A DNA stretch of 64,000 nt, from positions 25,423,363 to 25,487,362 of the forward strand of contig CM059194.1 in NCBI GenBank assembly GCA_030323885.1, given 5' to 3'. Numbering within the stretch: position 1 is the first letter of the stretch; every line of letters begins with the position of its first letter. Source of the DNA: Branchipolynoe longqiensis. Lineage: Eukaryota; Annelida; Polychaeta; Phyllodocida; Polynoidae. This document shows positions 33,973-45,355 of this stretch, in pieces. Position numbers and translations under genes: made by a program. The notes beneath the pieces are model-generated. The model was not told the origin of the DNA and did no database searches. It was given only the letters and a program-made list of their open reading frames with translations.

Positions 33973-34688
33973 AGTTGCGCAGTCTGATTGTTTTGAGTTT
34001 TTCAGGGATGAAAGTGGTCTCCAGGAAAAATAAGCGGAAATGCAGATATTCTCCCATAGGTTTCGCATTGTCAGGGAATCGCAGACAATTTCCGGAAGTC
34101 GGGTTTCATATATATTGGTATATGCTGATAGCGCTGCACCTTTTGAAGCATTTATTAGTGGTATACACTGATAGTGCTGTGAGGTCTTCACGTATTAGCA
34201 TAGATCTATTGGTATACGATGATAGCACTGCACAGTTTGAAGCATGTATTAGTGGTATACGCTGATAGTGATGCGGGGTCTGCACCACATATTAGTATAG
34301 ATCTACACTGATGGTGCTGCGGGATTGAAAAATCCCGGAAATCCGCAGAATCGCGGAGATCTTTCATCCCTGGTTTTTAGTCATTTTTCTGAGATAAATA
34401 TAATAAATGGATTGTAATAATCCATTTAGTTTGAAGTAACTTGTTTTTTAAATGGCTAACTTTTAAATGGCTAACTTTAAGATATGCTACATGAAACATT
34501 AATTTGGCAAGCATGCTGAAACTATTGACACCATAGACATAGGCAGTAATAGGTTTTATTAAATTGATTCAATGTGCCTTTCTATGTGGCAACAAATACT
34601 TAATAAGTGCATCAGTATCTAAGTTAGATATGTAGAACCAAATCTAGGTGAGTGTTTCGGTTTTGAAAGTGTGATGCTTTATGCAGCT
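33973..34688 (+). mobile_element. TTAA-target MITE hosting a hAT-like element
   Basis: TTAA at 33969-33972 and 34689-34692. The sequence AGTTGCGCAGTCTGATTG...TTTATGCAGCT is split at 34003 by another element. Confidence 0.85.
34003..34372. mobile_element. hAT-like MITE, CAGGGATGAAAG termini, 6-bp target duplication
   Basis: CAGGGATGAAAGTGGTCTCC at the left, GAGATCTTTCATCCCTG at the right. GTTTTT is duplicated exactly at 33997-34002 and 34373-34378. The inside has three to four copies of 'TGGTATACNCTGATAGTG'. Relatives at 61634-61908, about 17200-17563, 37379-37490 and 36655-36700. Confidence 0.9.
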
Positions 34689-34749
34689 TTAATATTAAAA
34701 TTGCCCAGCGCAATGTTCTTGAGTTTTGGTCATTTTTATTTTAGATAAA

Positions 34750-35337
34750 TATATTTAAGTTGCAACTTGCATAGTCCGATGGCTTCGAGCTTCTGTCATT
34801 ATATCGATATTTATAATCTACTTTACTCTAGCTTAAAGAACATCTTTGGCTAACTTTGGATATATTTGAACTGAAAACTTGCTGAATTAATTATGGCAAG
34901 CACATCAAAATTCGAACACCATAGGCTACAACGGAAATAGATTGTATTAAACTCACTTTGTCTTCCTTCCTAAAACTTCTTTTATTTAACGACGCCTCTA
35001 GAGCACATTGATTTAATATCATCAGCTATTGGACATCAAACATATGGTCATACTAACATATTTCTTTTGGAGGAAACCTGCTGCCGCCACATAGGCTACT
35101 CTTTCCGATAAGCAGCAAGGGGTCTTTTATATGAACATTCCCACAGGCAGGACAGCACATACCACAGCCTTTGATGAACCAGTTGTGGACCACTGGTCGT
35201 ATTCCTTCCTATGCATCAACACATCTTTACTAAGTGCATTACAATCCAAGTTGGTTATGTTGGATCTTATTTAGCGAAGTGTCTAGGTTTCGAATTTTGA
35301 TAGTTTCATCGAACTCTCGAACTTTAAGAATATGGGA
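34750..35337 (+). mobile_element. TTAA-type MITE interrupted by the second SINE family
   Basis: Left CTTGCATAGTCCGATGGC, right CTCTCGAACTTTAA. Between them at 34970-35205 is a minus-strand copy of the CTGCCGCCACATAGGCTAC SINE body. Confidence 0.7.
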
Positions 35338-35454
35338 GAGAAGCAGTTTCAGTATCTGTTCAACCATAAATGTAGATAACTGATGAGCATGCGTCACAAA
35401 TACGCTGTCAATCATTTGTGTGTGTGTGTGTGGGGGGGGGGGGGTGAGTGATCA

Positions 35455-35820
35455 GATGGGATGGTGGAATGAGTTGAGTGCCCGCTTCACGTGTGACAGG
35501 TCATGGGGTTCGAACCAACCTGACTAGATTTGATCCTACATATCCAACTTAAAATAATGGAACACTTATTAAACATTTGTCGCTGTATAGTGACTACAGT
35601 AAATTAGATTACAATGGTCAACCTCATATATTTATTTAAACTAATTAAGTAAAAACCTATGCAACTATAGTATAAACCAATGACATTAAAATGTATACTT
35701 GTCAATACTTAGCTTGACTCAGTATTACTGGGTTAGGGCAAGGAGCCATGGAATGAGAAAGACCAATTCTCCATGATGAAGATTTCTCTGGCTTAATCAA
35801 CAAATGGAACAAAAATGCAC
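35455..35820 (+). mobile_element. short-tailed SINE variant interrupted by MITE sequence
   Basis: Head GATGGGATGGTGGAATGAG at 35456, MITE interior at about 35525-35670, then AATGTATACTTGTCAATACT and the variant tail with CTTAATCAACAAATGG. Confidence 0.65.
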
Positions 35821-35827
35821 CACCTAG

Positions 35828-36350
35828 GCTCCCTGATATCAACACACTACCCAGGCCTGCCTGTCTATGCGGCTCCTTCTTGCCTTAGAGGTCAGTACTG
35901 GAGAAGTACAGATGTTGGTATATTCAACTACGTCACTTCTCCGGTTCGTTCAACTACGTCCACTAACGTGTATGTGACCAGCCTTTAAGGCCCGGTCACA
36001 TACACGTACAAGAGAAGTAAGGATGCCAGTACGTTCAACTACGTTAGCCTCCACTACCTTCAACTACGTCCACTAATGTGTATGTGACCGGGCCTTTAGA
36101 CTGCAATAAATGTTTAAAGAGTGCACTAATATCTAGTTTAAACAATTTTATGCGTTCCTTGAATTATACAGCGTTAATGCTAATGCTAGTGTAGTGGTTT
36201 GCACTGACCTCTCAGGCAAGGAGCCACATAGACAGGCAGGCGTGGGTAGCATGTTGATATCAGGAAGCCCAGGTGGTGTAATGGTTAGCACACTGGCCCG
36301 GAATGCAAAGAGATGAGGGTTCGAGTCCCGCTCTAGACACAATATTTCCC
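35828..36350. mobile_element. tRNA-like-arm palindrome, rearranged copy, with GGCCCGGTCACAT MITEs
   Basis: The right-arm part (35828-35895) and left-arm part (36180-36350, including TGGTGTAATGGTTAGCACAC and GGGTTCGAGTCCCGC) are the same as the arms at 49511-49871. They are separated by one partial (35890-35986) and one complete (35987-36098) GGCCCGGTCACAT MITE in tandem. Confidence 0.7.
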
Positions 36351-36970
36351 ATTTTCATCACCCCCAAGGCACTGGTTCCGTGACCAGGATCATGTACAAG
36401 CTACCCGCTGTATTGTTGTTGACCCTACCCTGTGTATGTATGTAAGTGTGTTGCCTGTATGTATGTAATTGTAAGGAAAATGATGGAATTCAGGTTTGAA
36501 CTTTATTTGGGTCCAAACAAGACCAATATAAGACTATTCTAACTCCCTAAACCGACCGCCTCCCTAAATGGACCACCTAAAGTCGGTCCCATGGCCGGTC
36601 GTATTATATATATAATATACTGACATTTTCTGAACGTTAACCAGTGAATATCAACAAACGCGGAAATCTGCGATATCGCGGAGATCTTTCATCCCTGACA
36701 AATAGTCACACAGTGAATTGTGCAATTCTAGCTCAGTGTTGTCAAGACAGTCATTACCAACAGTGACACACAAAATGATGTCCCTTTTGCTCATTGTCGT
36801 CAAGTTAAGTTAGTGACATCTATCGGCATAATCTGGAACCACTCTATTCGGGTACTTTCCCCGAGGGCCTGTCAGCAATTTAGCTGAAAAATGGGATCCC
36901 TGGTAATGGCCGCTAACTTATACTAAGTTATAATGACACAACGTGACAGTAGAGCTACTGCTGCACATTC
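36351..36970. other. mixed remnants
   Basis: A pogo-like MITE interior (AACTCCCTAAACCGACCGCC, about 36538-36600) and a hAT-like right end (GGAGATCTTTCATCCCTG, to 36699). The rest is unassigned. Confidence 0.5.
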
Positions 36971-36971
36971 A

Positions 36972-37260
36972 AGTAAGGCTTGTTTTATTTAACGAGGCTT
37001 CTAGAGCACCTTGATTTTCGGATCATTTGCTATTGAACGTCAAACATATGGTCATTCTGACATATTTCTTTGTAGGAAACTTGCTGCCGCCACATAGGCT
37101 ACTCTTTCCATTAAGCAGCAAGGGGTCATTTATATGCACTTTCCCACACACAGGACATCGCATACAACAGCCTTTGATGAACCAGTTGTGGACCAGTGGT
37201 TCTGCTGGACATTCAGTCACAACCTCAAACTGGGGCAGCGCCATAATCCACACTCAGCGT
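36972..37260 (-). mobile_element. second SINE family, copy
   Basis: TTGTTTTATTTAACGAGGC, then CTGCCGCCACATAGGCTAC and CAGCCTTTGATGAACCAG on the plus strand. The tRNA-like head is lost. Confidence 0.75.
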
Positions 37261-37504
37261 GACGGGGACTGCTTCACACGTCTTTGTCCTCATCCATGTG
37301 ACGTCATCATAGATTTTGCACATCCGGTTCCGCTGGGCAAACACTGGCTACCCGACTACCCGATAATGTCATATCAAGGATGAAAGTGGTCTCCAACAAA
37401 AATCGTGGAAAGCAAGCCGAGATTATTACACCCACAGTGAATTTCCGTGGATTTTCGCTCATAGGATTGGCACTGTCAGGGAATCGCGGGAAAATATTTG
37501 TAAC

Positions 37505-37815
37505 TCAAAACCATGGGACTATGCAAATGTCTTATGTCCTAGCAACATCTAAGGTCATATCAGGACGGATACTCATGGCAACCTTATAGTGCTGCCCCAC
37601 TGGGACACCAGGCCGCTAGCACCATGACACGATATGCCAGTCACATTATCCTGATACTGTGCAAACCAGTCCTTGTCCTATCCTATTAATGCCGAGCACC
37701 AGGCTAGGTAATAAGTATTAATTTTATAAGTCACTGGTTTGACTCGGCTGGGATTCAAATTCCCGACCTCCCGCACTGGAAGCCTGCGCTATACCGATTA
37801 GGCCACCCAGTCCGG
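37505..37815 (-). mobile_element. SINE, 'GTGGCC' head subtype, full-length
   Basis: Follows a truncated hAT-like MITE (37379-37490). The head ends GCTATACCGATTAGGCCACC. Confidence 0.8.
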
Positions 37816-37887
37816 TATTAGGCAACTTCATGCTGCTATCTGATTCTCACAACGGAACCGCTTTGTCACTAGCATGTCACCTGTCAG

Positions 37888-39817
37888 TAGGTACTGGCAG
37901 CAAAATTATAAAATGTGCATGGGGTTCAATATTCGTATTCCTTCCTGTAGATGTTGAAATTACAAGCCCAAATCCAAAAACAGTATTATTGTTCTTGAGA
38001 TAGTAATTGTTCAAGATTAAATGTATCAAATGTATTAATTTTGAATAAAAAGTGGAACTTTAACCAACTATAATAATAAGTGGAAGGATGTGAGGGGAGT
38101 TCTGCTAACCAATTTCCATTCTACATATATAAAGGAATTTAAATTGTCAATTGCTAAAACAATTAGTCAAGCAGATTTTTGATCAAGACAATGTCAAAAA
38201 GGGCAATTCGTAACCAACAAAAATCATTCTGATTTGGGCCAAATAGCCATTTTCAAAGGATGGTATTTTCTTGGAAAACTGCAACAGGACTGAATAAATG
38301 CTAAATAGTTCACCTATTGATAACATTAACAGTGTAACATCCTACTTTATCCCCAGAGCTCTATCTGCAGAGATTCAAAAGATATTTGCATCCTAAAATG
38401 TCAAAAAGTTTAATTGTTTGCATGTAAACAGCATATGTAAGTGAATCTTTTTCAACATTTCAATGTTTGAAAGCTCATTGCAGCAAAACAATCTTTTGAA
38501 TCTTCTTCATATTTGGCACAGTATTACAAAAACGATTCTCTAAGACTAATAGATATGATTTATATCAATATTATTATTATATTCAAAAATATGGTAAATA
38601 TTGAATTTTGATTGAACATATAAAGACAAATAGTCGGAAAAGCAAATATATCAATTTGATGAATCTCATTGTAGCTTAACTAATTGGTTAAACTTCCTAT
38701 AAATTGACAGTGCATATCATCTGGAGGTAATACACATTATCGTATTAATTGTCTGTCTAGAAATACAAAAAGTGCATTTTGATTGCACATACAAAAGAAC
38801 AGTGTCAAAATAAATAAATATAAATTTGTTCGTCAAGCTTTGAACACTCACTATAGCTCACCCAGTAGGTGGATCTTCTTCAAATTGTGCACACATAGCA
38901 TTTGGAACTAATACATATTGGCTATCGCAATAATTTTGCTGAAAATATCAAAAGCTGCAATATTCTGTCTGCAGCTCCTTGCACTAACTAGCACTATTGT
39001 AAGATTGGTATCATTGGAAAGGGAATCAAAGTGTCTATCTATCCATACCAAATCTTATTAGGTTTTAAATATTTTTTAATTCAGTGAATAGGATTTAACC
39101 TTCCAAAATAATTTAAATTGCAGAATTTGACCTGATTGACCTATGGCAACCTATATATATATGGATAGAAAGTTATGGTGATCGCGCTTCTTTTGGTACC
39201 ATCCATGACTTTCTACCATGTAGTCCAAGGAAGCTCAAGTCCATTAAAGATATCCTGTTTTCAGAGTCATTTTCATTGACACCAGTAATGAAGGAATATT
39301 CACTAAATACACTCATCATACAAATGGATTTTACTTAAAGCTGCATAGTCCGATGAAATATCAAATTTTCAAAACCAAACCAATTATCTAGATTTGATTT
39401 TACATATCTAACTTAGATACTGATACACTTGTTAAGCATTTGTTTCTGCATAGAAGGCAATACTGGGTCAATTTAACAGAACCTGTTACTGCAAAAGTCT
39501 ATGGTGTCAGATTTTCCATGTTTGCACTCAAGATATCTTCAAAGTTTACCATTTAAAATAAAAGTAACTTTGAAGTAATGTAAAGTAAATACTAGTGATC
39601 GATCTAATACAGAAATTCAAAACCATCGGACCATGCAACTTTAAATACAAACTTACTATATATTCAATCCAACAACAACATCGGATAGAAAATATGATGA
39701 TTTTCTAGGTCATGCAATTCCATCAAAATCAAATACATACAGAAATAGTTATAAGCATGTGAATATTGGTGAAAAAGCACCATTCCTGGACTTTTTCTTG
39801 CCGCTGCCGGTACCTAC
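37888..39817. mobile_element. GTAGGTACC TIR element, copy B (inverted)
   Basis: GTAGGTACTGGCAG at the left and CTGCCGGTACCTAC at the right. Collinear with copy A (19180-21533) in reverse. It lacks copy A's nested MITE and instead carries one at 39339-39640. No transposase frame. Confidence 0.85.
39339..39640 (-). mobile_element. TTAA-target MITE with verified empty site
   Basis: TTAA at 39335-39338 and 39641-39644 flank AGCTGCATAGTCCGATG...GACCATGCAACT. Copy A of the host element reads ATTTAAGTTAAATCC (near 19360) at the same point with a single TTAA, so the target and duplication are TTAA. This is characteristic of piggyBac- or Kolobok-type transposition. Confidence 0.92.
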
Positions 39818-39949
39818 AGTGTCAGACATGTGCATGAAGGGCTGCTACATTTAATCATTAGACCTGCTCAGCTGAAACTGGTCTGAACCGGCTCACACTG
39901 ATCGAATATAGTTGGGAGTCAGGGTCCAGCAAATAAAGGCAGTGATAAA

Positions 39950-40145
39950 GTGATGGGATGAGTTAGAGCATCTGTCTCCCATGTTGAAAGATCGTGGGAT
40001 CGAACCATGGGCGAGTCAAACCATTATACTTGTCGCTTCCTAGCCTGGTGCTCTGCATTCTTAGGAAAGGGCAAGGAGCGGTGGAATGAGTAAGACCAAT
40101 CGTCCGCGATTGACATTTCCCCTGCTTAATCAACTAATGTACCCA
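39950..40145 (+). mobile_element. short-tailed SINE variant
   Basis: Head with GGGATCGAACCATGGG, body to GGGCAAGGAGCGGTGG, then tail GACATTTCCCCTGCTTAATC. Confidence 0.7.
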
Positions 40146-40187
40146 AAATAACAACAACAAAAAACAGAATCCAATATCACCCGTATT

Positions 40188-40862
40188 GCTTGCATTGCCA
40201 TGAAACTGACATAACTGACGCAGGTAGTTGTATTGGTATTACCCAAATCAGCAAATAGTTAGCAAATAGCACAATAGTCACGATTGTAATTATTGTTGTC
40301 CATTTTTATTGAGTGCTGTTTCAACAAATTCAGACGACGTTGAACAACAAAAATTAGATATTAATAAACACACCCATAGAATCACATGTGAAGATATGGA
40401 ATTCAATGCTATTTTCAGGCTTTTCAAAGCTGTTTTTGATAGGAATTCAAGACTATTTTCATTTGGATTTCAGGAGGGAGGGGCAGGGGGGGGGGGGGGG
40501 GGGCAGGAAACAACGACAGTGAATGGTGATTTCAGACTAATTTGGGGACAGTTTAATGGAATTCAAAGCTTTTCAAGATTAATTACCCAAAATAGGTTCA
40601 AATTCAAGGCCTTGAAATGGGGAAAATGAAGTTCAAGACTTTCTTTGTCCTGTCTGGACCAGGTGAACCCTGCCAACATAATTGACCAAAGTAACGCAGG
40701 TAGTTGTATTAGTATTACCCAAATCAGCAATAGTCAGCAAGTAGGACAATAGTCACTATGGTAATTATTGCCGTACGGTTTTACCGAGTGTTGTCAACAA
40801 ATTCAATTAACTTTGAACAAAAAAAATATTGATTAAAAAACACACCCATAGAATCAATTGTA
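40188..40862. repeat. duplicated about 185-bp segment flanking a hAT-like MITE
   Basis: ACGCAGGTAGTTGTATTGG...AACACACCCATAGAATCA occurs at 40219-40385 and again at 40692-40857. In between (40388-40668) lies a copy of the AAGGCTTTTCAA hAT-like MITE with a poly-G tract at 40485-40503. Confidence 0.75.
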
Positions 40863-40952
40863 AAAAATACAACTTGAATCCAATTAATTCTCTTCTCCTT
40901 CAAATTAGTGCTAAATTGTATCTATGGAGGGTCCCGTAAAGATGAGTAAAAT

Positions 40953-41134
40953 TACAGTAAAACCTCTCGAACAGACCACCTCCACAGATCGACCACTCCC
41001 CTATATTCATCGATGTATTTGGGTCCCAACAATGCCATTGTAACGATATTCTAACTCCCTAAGCCGACCACTTCCCTAAATGGACCACTTAAAGTTGGTC
41101 ACAAGGTCGGTCGATTTAAAGAGGTTTTACTGTT
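40953..41134. mobile_element. pogo/Tc1-like MITE
   Basis: TACAGTAAAACCTCTCGAAC to AGAGGTTTTACTGTTA. It lies only 73 bp past the donor of the exon at 41208-41285. Confidence 0.85.
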
Positions 41135-41207
41135 ATAGCATTTCATGCCAACATGCTGCATGAGTGAGGTGTTTACAGGTGAGGGTAATGGAATAGACCA
41201 GGCTTAC

Positions 41208-41285
41208 CTGACGTAGTTGGTACGGAGCTTGTTCCTGATACCATAACATCATTCTTGACAATACCATTCGTGGACAGCATTTCCC
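41208..41285 (-). CDS. 78-bp upstream exon of the same host gene
   Basis: Minus strand: a pyrimidine-rich tract (TTTGTTTTCTTTTGAACAG) ends at 41286. The exon runs to a strong donor CAG|GTAAGCC (41207 downward). The only frame matching its neighbour reads EMLSTNGIVKNDVMVSG..., starting after two bases and ending one base into a codon. That base plus CT from 28783 gives Ala, so it joins in frame to the 268-codon exon. No domain recognised. It could still be an alternative or decoy exon; transcript reads would decide. Confidence 0.7.
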
Positions 41286-41423
41286 CTGTTCAAAAGAAAA
41301 CAAATGCTGAGTAACTCTTGTCATTTGCATGCTAAGAAGCGTAAATGCCCAGTGCCATATTGCTGTGGAACTTGTACCTTTTGAGGGTAACTATCAGAAC
41401 TCCAGTGTGCTATATGCTCACCT

Positions 41424-41678
41424 TATATGAGCCTGTCTCAAAAGGTGATAACTTTTTTTTGTTGGTCCATTGTAACGATTGACACAAAACAGCACAGAAA
41501 CGGTTACACTGAAAACATTTGCTTCAAATCAATATGTATTCTATTGGGATTATGAAACGCCATGAAAAAACAAATCAGTTTATCCTGAGCAAATGCATGA
41601 GCAGATAGTATGTTGATCGTTACAATAGACAAAGTTTTGTCCCCTATTGCTTAGCACCTTTTGAGACAGTCTCATATA
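41424..41678. mobile_element. 255-bp MITE, TATATGAGCCTGTCTC termini
   Basis: TATATGAGCCTGTCTCAAAA against TTTTGAGACAGTCTCATATA; TIRs of at least 24 bp with one or two mismatches. TA-rich target. Confidence 0.85.
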
Positions 41679-41925
41679 CCTTACTCTATATACCATTTTG
41701 GGGTAAATAATCCCGAATTGAAAAATGACTGGGAGACCAGTGCTTTGGCGATGACAAAAGAACTTATTCAGCAGAATAAATATATTCAGCAGAATGAACA
41801 TATTTACAACAACAAAAAGAGCTACTGTTAATTTAAATAAACCAGCAATGTGGTTGGATATCATAGCGATTCGGAAAGAGGTGAAACCTTTGAAGAGATA
41901 ATGCCATCAAAGTTGAAATGTTACT

Positions 41926-42142
41926 TTAACCCTTTATGGACTAGAGCGCCTGGGTGCACCCGCAAGATCCATGTGTTTACAGCCATGGTGCACCTGTAGC
42001 TGAATTGCCTTTCTAGATATGTTTTCCTGACAATTTGTAGATCATATCAGAAATACAGTGCTGCCCGATTGCATGTGCATTCAGGCACACCTGGACTGTA
42101 AGGATACACAAACCACAGGCGCACCAATCTTTAAAGGGTTAA
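41926..42142. mobile_element. piggyBac-like MITE, TTAA-CCCTTTA termini
   Basis: TTAACCCTTTATGGAC at the left, CTTTAAAGGGTTAA at the right. TTAA lies on both sides, with GAGCGCCTGGGTGCACC mirrored by GGCGCACC. Confidence 0.8.
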
Positions 42143-42281
42143 AAAGATGTTAAGGTTTATCTGTTGAATATGAAATTCCAATCAACATTCCAGTCCTTAA
42201 ATAAATCAGACCATTATTGATCATATATTTCTCTTTGTTTGCCAATATGCGTCCATTTCTCATACCTTTATTCCAAATTAA

Positions 42282-42606
42282 AGCTGTATAGTCAGTTAAA
42301 AGTATCAAATTTTCAAAACCAAAGCAATTATTTACATTTGATCCTACATATCTAACTTAGATACTGGTGCATTTATTGAAAACGCCGAGTCAATTTAATA
42401 TAAGCTGTTTGTGCAGAAGCCTATGGTGTCAAGTTTTTGCCTGTTTGCCAAAATAAACTTGTCATGTTTGCACTCCAAATATATCCAAAGTTAACCATTT
42501 AAAATAAAAAGTTGCGTCAAACTAAAGTAAAATAGATTATAACCATTAACTTAATATATTTATCTCAGAAAGTGACTGAAACTCAAAACTATCTGAGTAT
42601 GCAACT
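42282..42606 (-). mobile_element. TTAA-target MITE, complete
   Basis: TTAA at 42278-42281 and 42607-42610; AGCTGTATAGTCAG...GAGTATGCAACT. Confidence 0.85.
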
Positions 42607-42702
42607 TTAAGCCACCGTCGAAGCACTAGATCTCTAGTCCTAGTGGTGAACTGGATATGATAATTGTTGGGACAGGAAATGCTTCCAGGAGGCTTGGGAC
42701 AG

Positions 42703-42859
<157 letters not shown>

Positions 42860-42919
42860 CCACACACACGTATGTACATAAAACCTATTAATTATAATCA
42901 AGACTGGAAAAAACAATGT

Positions 42920-43940
42920 ATTTACCTAATAACACAGCACTGAGGTCCACGAAATAGAAAAATAGCTATTCACGCGGGCGGGCGGGGAGGGGGTGGTGAA
43001 TACAGATGTAGAGGAAATAGTAAAATAGAGATTCCACACACCAAACAACCGGAACACACACAGGCATCCGCTTCCGCCACGCCTGATACACCGAGTGGCA
43101 TTTAAATGTGGTCAAATAAAGAAGCAAACTTGTTTAGCGTCCCCACCCGACCTCCAAATATGTATTTATTATTTTTCAGAAACCCCTTCAAATAAAATAT
43201 TATAACTCAAAACAACGCTTAATAAATTGTCACGTTATATACACATAGTTGAGCTTTCAGTTGAATAAAGAAGTCCGACCTGGACAAATTTAAATGGATG
43301 GATGGTAAACAAGTATTTTTTTCATGTGGCCTAGGCAGCGCCGCCAACTTTTCAGTCGAACTCGCAGCTAGAAAAAGTGAAATTATTCTCCTATGGTCAG
43401 TGTGTGCCATGATATCCCAGAGACGCCGTAGATAAAGGAATATTCCTTTTGTTGTAATATACAACATCGTAACGTCATGAGAATAGCTAGTGGTGAGAGT
43501 GACCGACATAGCAAATCAGGCAACTCTCCTCAGAGCCGAGTCTTTTGGATAAGGAGAAATGTTGGCACTTCTGGACTAAGTCTAGAGGGTATGCCAGCAC
43601 ATGCCTGTTACGATGGAGAGCGGGATGACGCCCCCCCCCCCCCCCCCACCAACCACTCTCCCCATCCCCTCCAAATGCCTAAAGGCTTGTCTGAGACGTG
43701 ATAGCGAGCCTGCTGGTGGTAATAGGTTGATGCATACACGCAATAGACCTTTCACTACTATATAACCTATAATTGGGGGCGTTAGGTAATAAATACAATT
43801 AAAAAACTATTTGATTTCTGTCTTCGTTCCCTTTCACTCTTACTTAGAAAGCCACTAAGAGGTGACTGGTGGCTTTACAGCGTTCGAAATAAGAACTGGT
43901 CCGTGACAAATGACAGTATGCACGGACAAGCAGAATATGG
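42920..43940. other. mostly unassigned, moderately GC-rich patches
   Basis: A 96-codon minus-strand open frame (43219-43509) has no motif. A poly-C run is at 43630-43648. I found no splice-bounded exon I could defend. Confidence 0.4.
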
Positions 43941-43944
43941 TTCA

Positions 43945-44280
43945 TGTTTGTTGTTGTTTTATGTCCTAGCAATATCTAAGGTCATATCAGATCGGGTACC
44001 GACTTGTGACAGTCCGCACCCATGGCGACTTTATAGTGCTGCCCCACTGGGAGATCAGGCCACCAGCACTATGACCTGATATCCCACTCAGTCACATTAT
44101 CCTGATACTGAGCCAACCAGTCCTTGCATTATCCTAATAATGCCGAGCGCCTGGCTAGGAAGCGACAAGTATCAATTTTTAAGTCATTGGTTTGACTCGT
44201 CCAGGGTTCGATCCCACGATCCCATGGTCTACCAACACAGGAGGCGGATGCTCTAACTCATTCGGCCATCCCATCTGGTC
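43945..44280 (-). mobile_element. SINE, 'GATGGGATGGCC' head subtype
   Basis: Full-length, ending CTCATTCGGCCATCCCATCT. Confidence 0.85.
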
Positions 44281-44529
44281 AGAATATGGTTCAAGATTTC
44301 CATTGGATAAGTATAAATGTTCGGCTGAAAAACCTGTATTCCACGATTTTATTTGCTTTCCATCATCTTTAAATGCAATTTACATTATTTATTACCTTTG
44401 TTTTGTTGTTTTGATTTATGTGTGTAGTTTTATGCCCATAACCATAGAGGTTAACTGAGATAATAAGGGTAAGTAATGAGGACAAGTCACAATTCAGATG
44501 GACAAGTGAACATATTTGCTCATTTCTAT

Positions 44530-44672
44530 CACTACTTTATAGTGCTGCCCTGATAGCGGGAACACTATAAAGGTGTAATTCACACAGCTTCAAGGGTTGT
44601 TTTGAAATGTGAAAACTTCAATCAACCCACCCTGATATGACCATAGATGGTGCTAGGAGGTAAAACCCTAAC
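44530..44672 (+). mobile_element. SINE body and tail fragment
   Basis: TTTATAGTGCTGCCC on one side and ACCCTGATATGACCATAGAT on the other; inner inversion of the CACTATAAAG block. Confidence 0.6.
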
Positions 44673-45103
44673 AAACAACTTTAATCAACGCAGAGAAAGG
44701 TGGCGTCGCATTAATTACCATCTAATGCAGTCAGTTAATACATAGCAGCAAGGGGCAAGTGATCTAGGTCAGGTCACGCGAGTCGGCATCAACAACAGGC
44801 ATGCGCGCGCACACAGGCATGCGCGCGCGCAGTCTCACCTGGGTGTGGGAGGGGGGGGGGGGGGCTATCAAAAGCGGTACAGTAGTACCTGCCTTCCAGC
44901 GACCGGCGAATTCATCTCATGAGCGAACAATTTTTCATCGTAGAAACTGATATTTGTCCCATTTGACTGTCCCTCTGACGACAGGACAGCTGCTATGTCA
45001 GGACAAAATTGTTGCTTTGTCCAGAGTCAGGTACTACTTATTATAATTATAAGCCATTTTTTCTCCATTTAATGGAATTGTAAGTAAGCAGCGATGAAGT
45101 GCA

Positions 45104-45282
45104 TGTATGAAGTGTATGTATGTATGAAGTGTATGTATGTATGAAGTGTATGTATGTATGAAGTGTATGTATGTATGTATGTATGTATGAATGTACGTAT
45201 GTATGTATGTATGTATGTATGTATGTATGTATGTATGTATGTATGTATGTATGTATGTATAGTATGTATGTATGTATGTATG
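45104..45282 (+). repeat. (GTAT)n microsatellite
   Basis: Imperfect at the left (GTATGAAGTGTAT blocks), perfect to the right. Confidence 0.97.
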
Positions 45283-45355
45283 GAAGAGCTAGGAACACTG
45301 GCCCCGTCTCACATCAAAATGGAACATGGTCATTTTAAGCAATACATGTGTGTAA

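Larger units (their letters stand above)
28784..41207 (-). other. 12.4-kb intron filled with transposons
   Basis: Inferred from the matching phases of the flanking exons (donor after one base of a codon, acceptor before two). It contains at least 25 repeat insertions. A further small exon hidden inside cannot be excluded. Confidence 0.65.

Noticed and set aside
42926..43100. Minus-strand patch ending in donor-like TTATTAG|GTAAATA as an upstream exon
   Set aside because: A phase-1 frame exists only over the last few codons and no acceptor with a usable frame lies upstream.
43219..43509. 96-codon minus-strand open frame as first exon of the host gene
   Set aside because: No donor joins it in the phase needed at 41285, and its composition is AT-rich and unremarkable.
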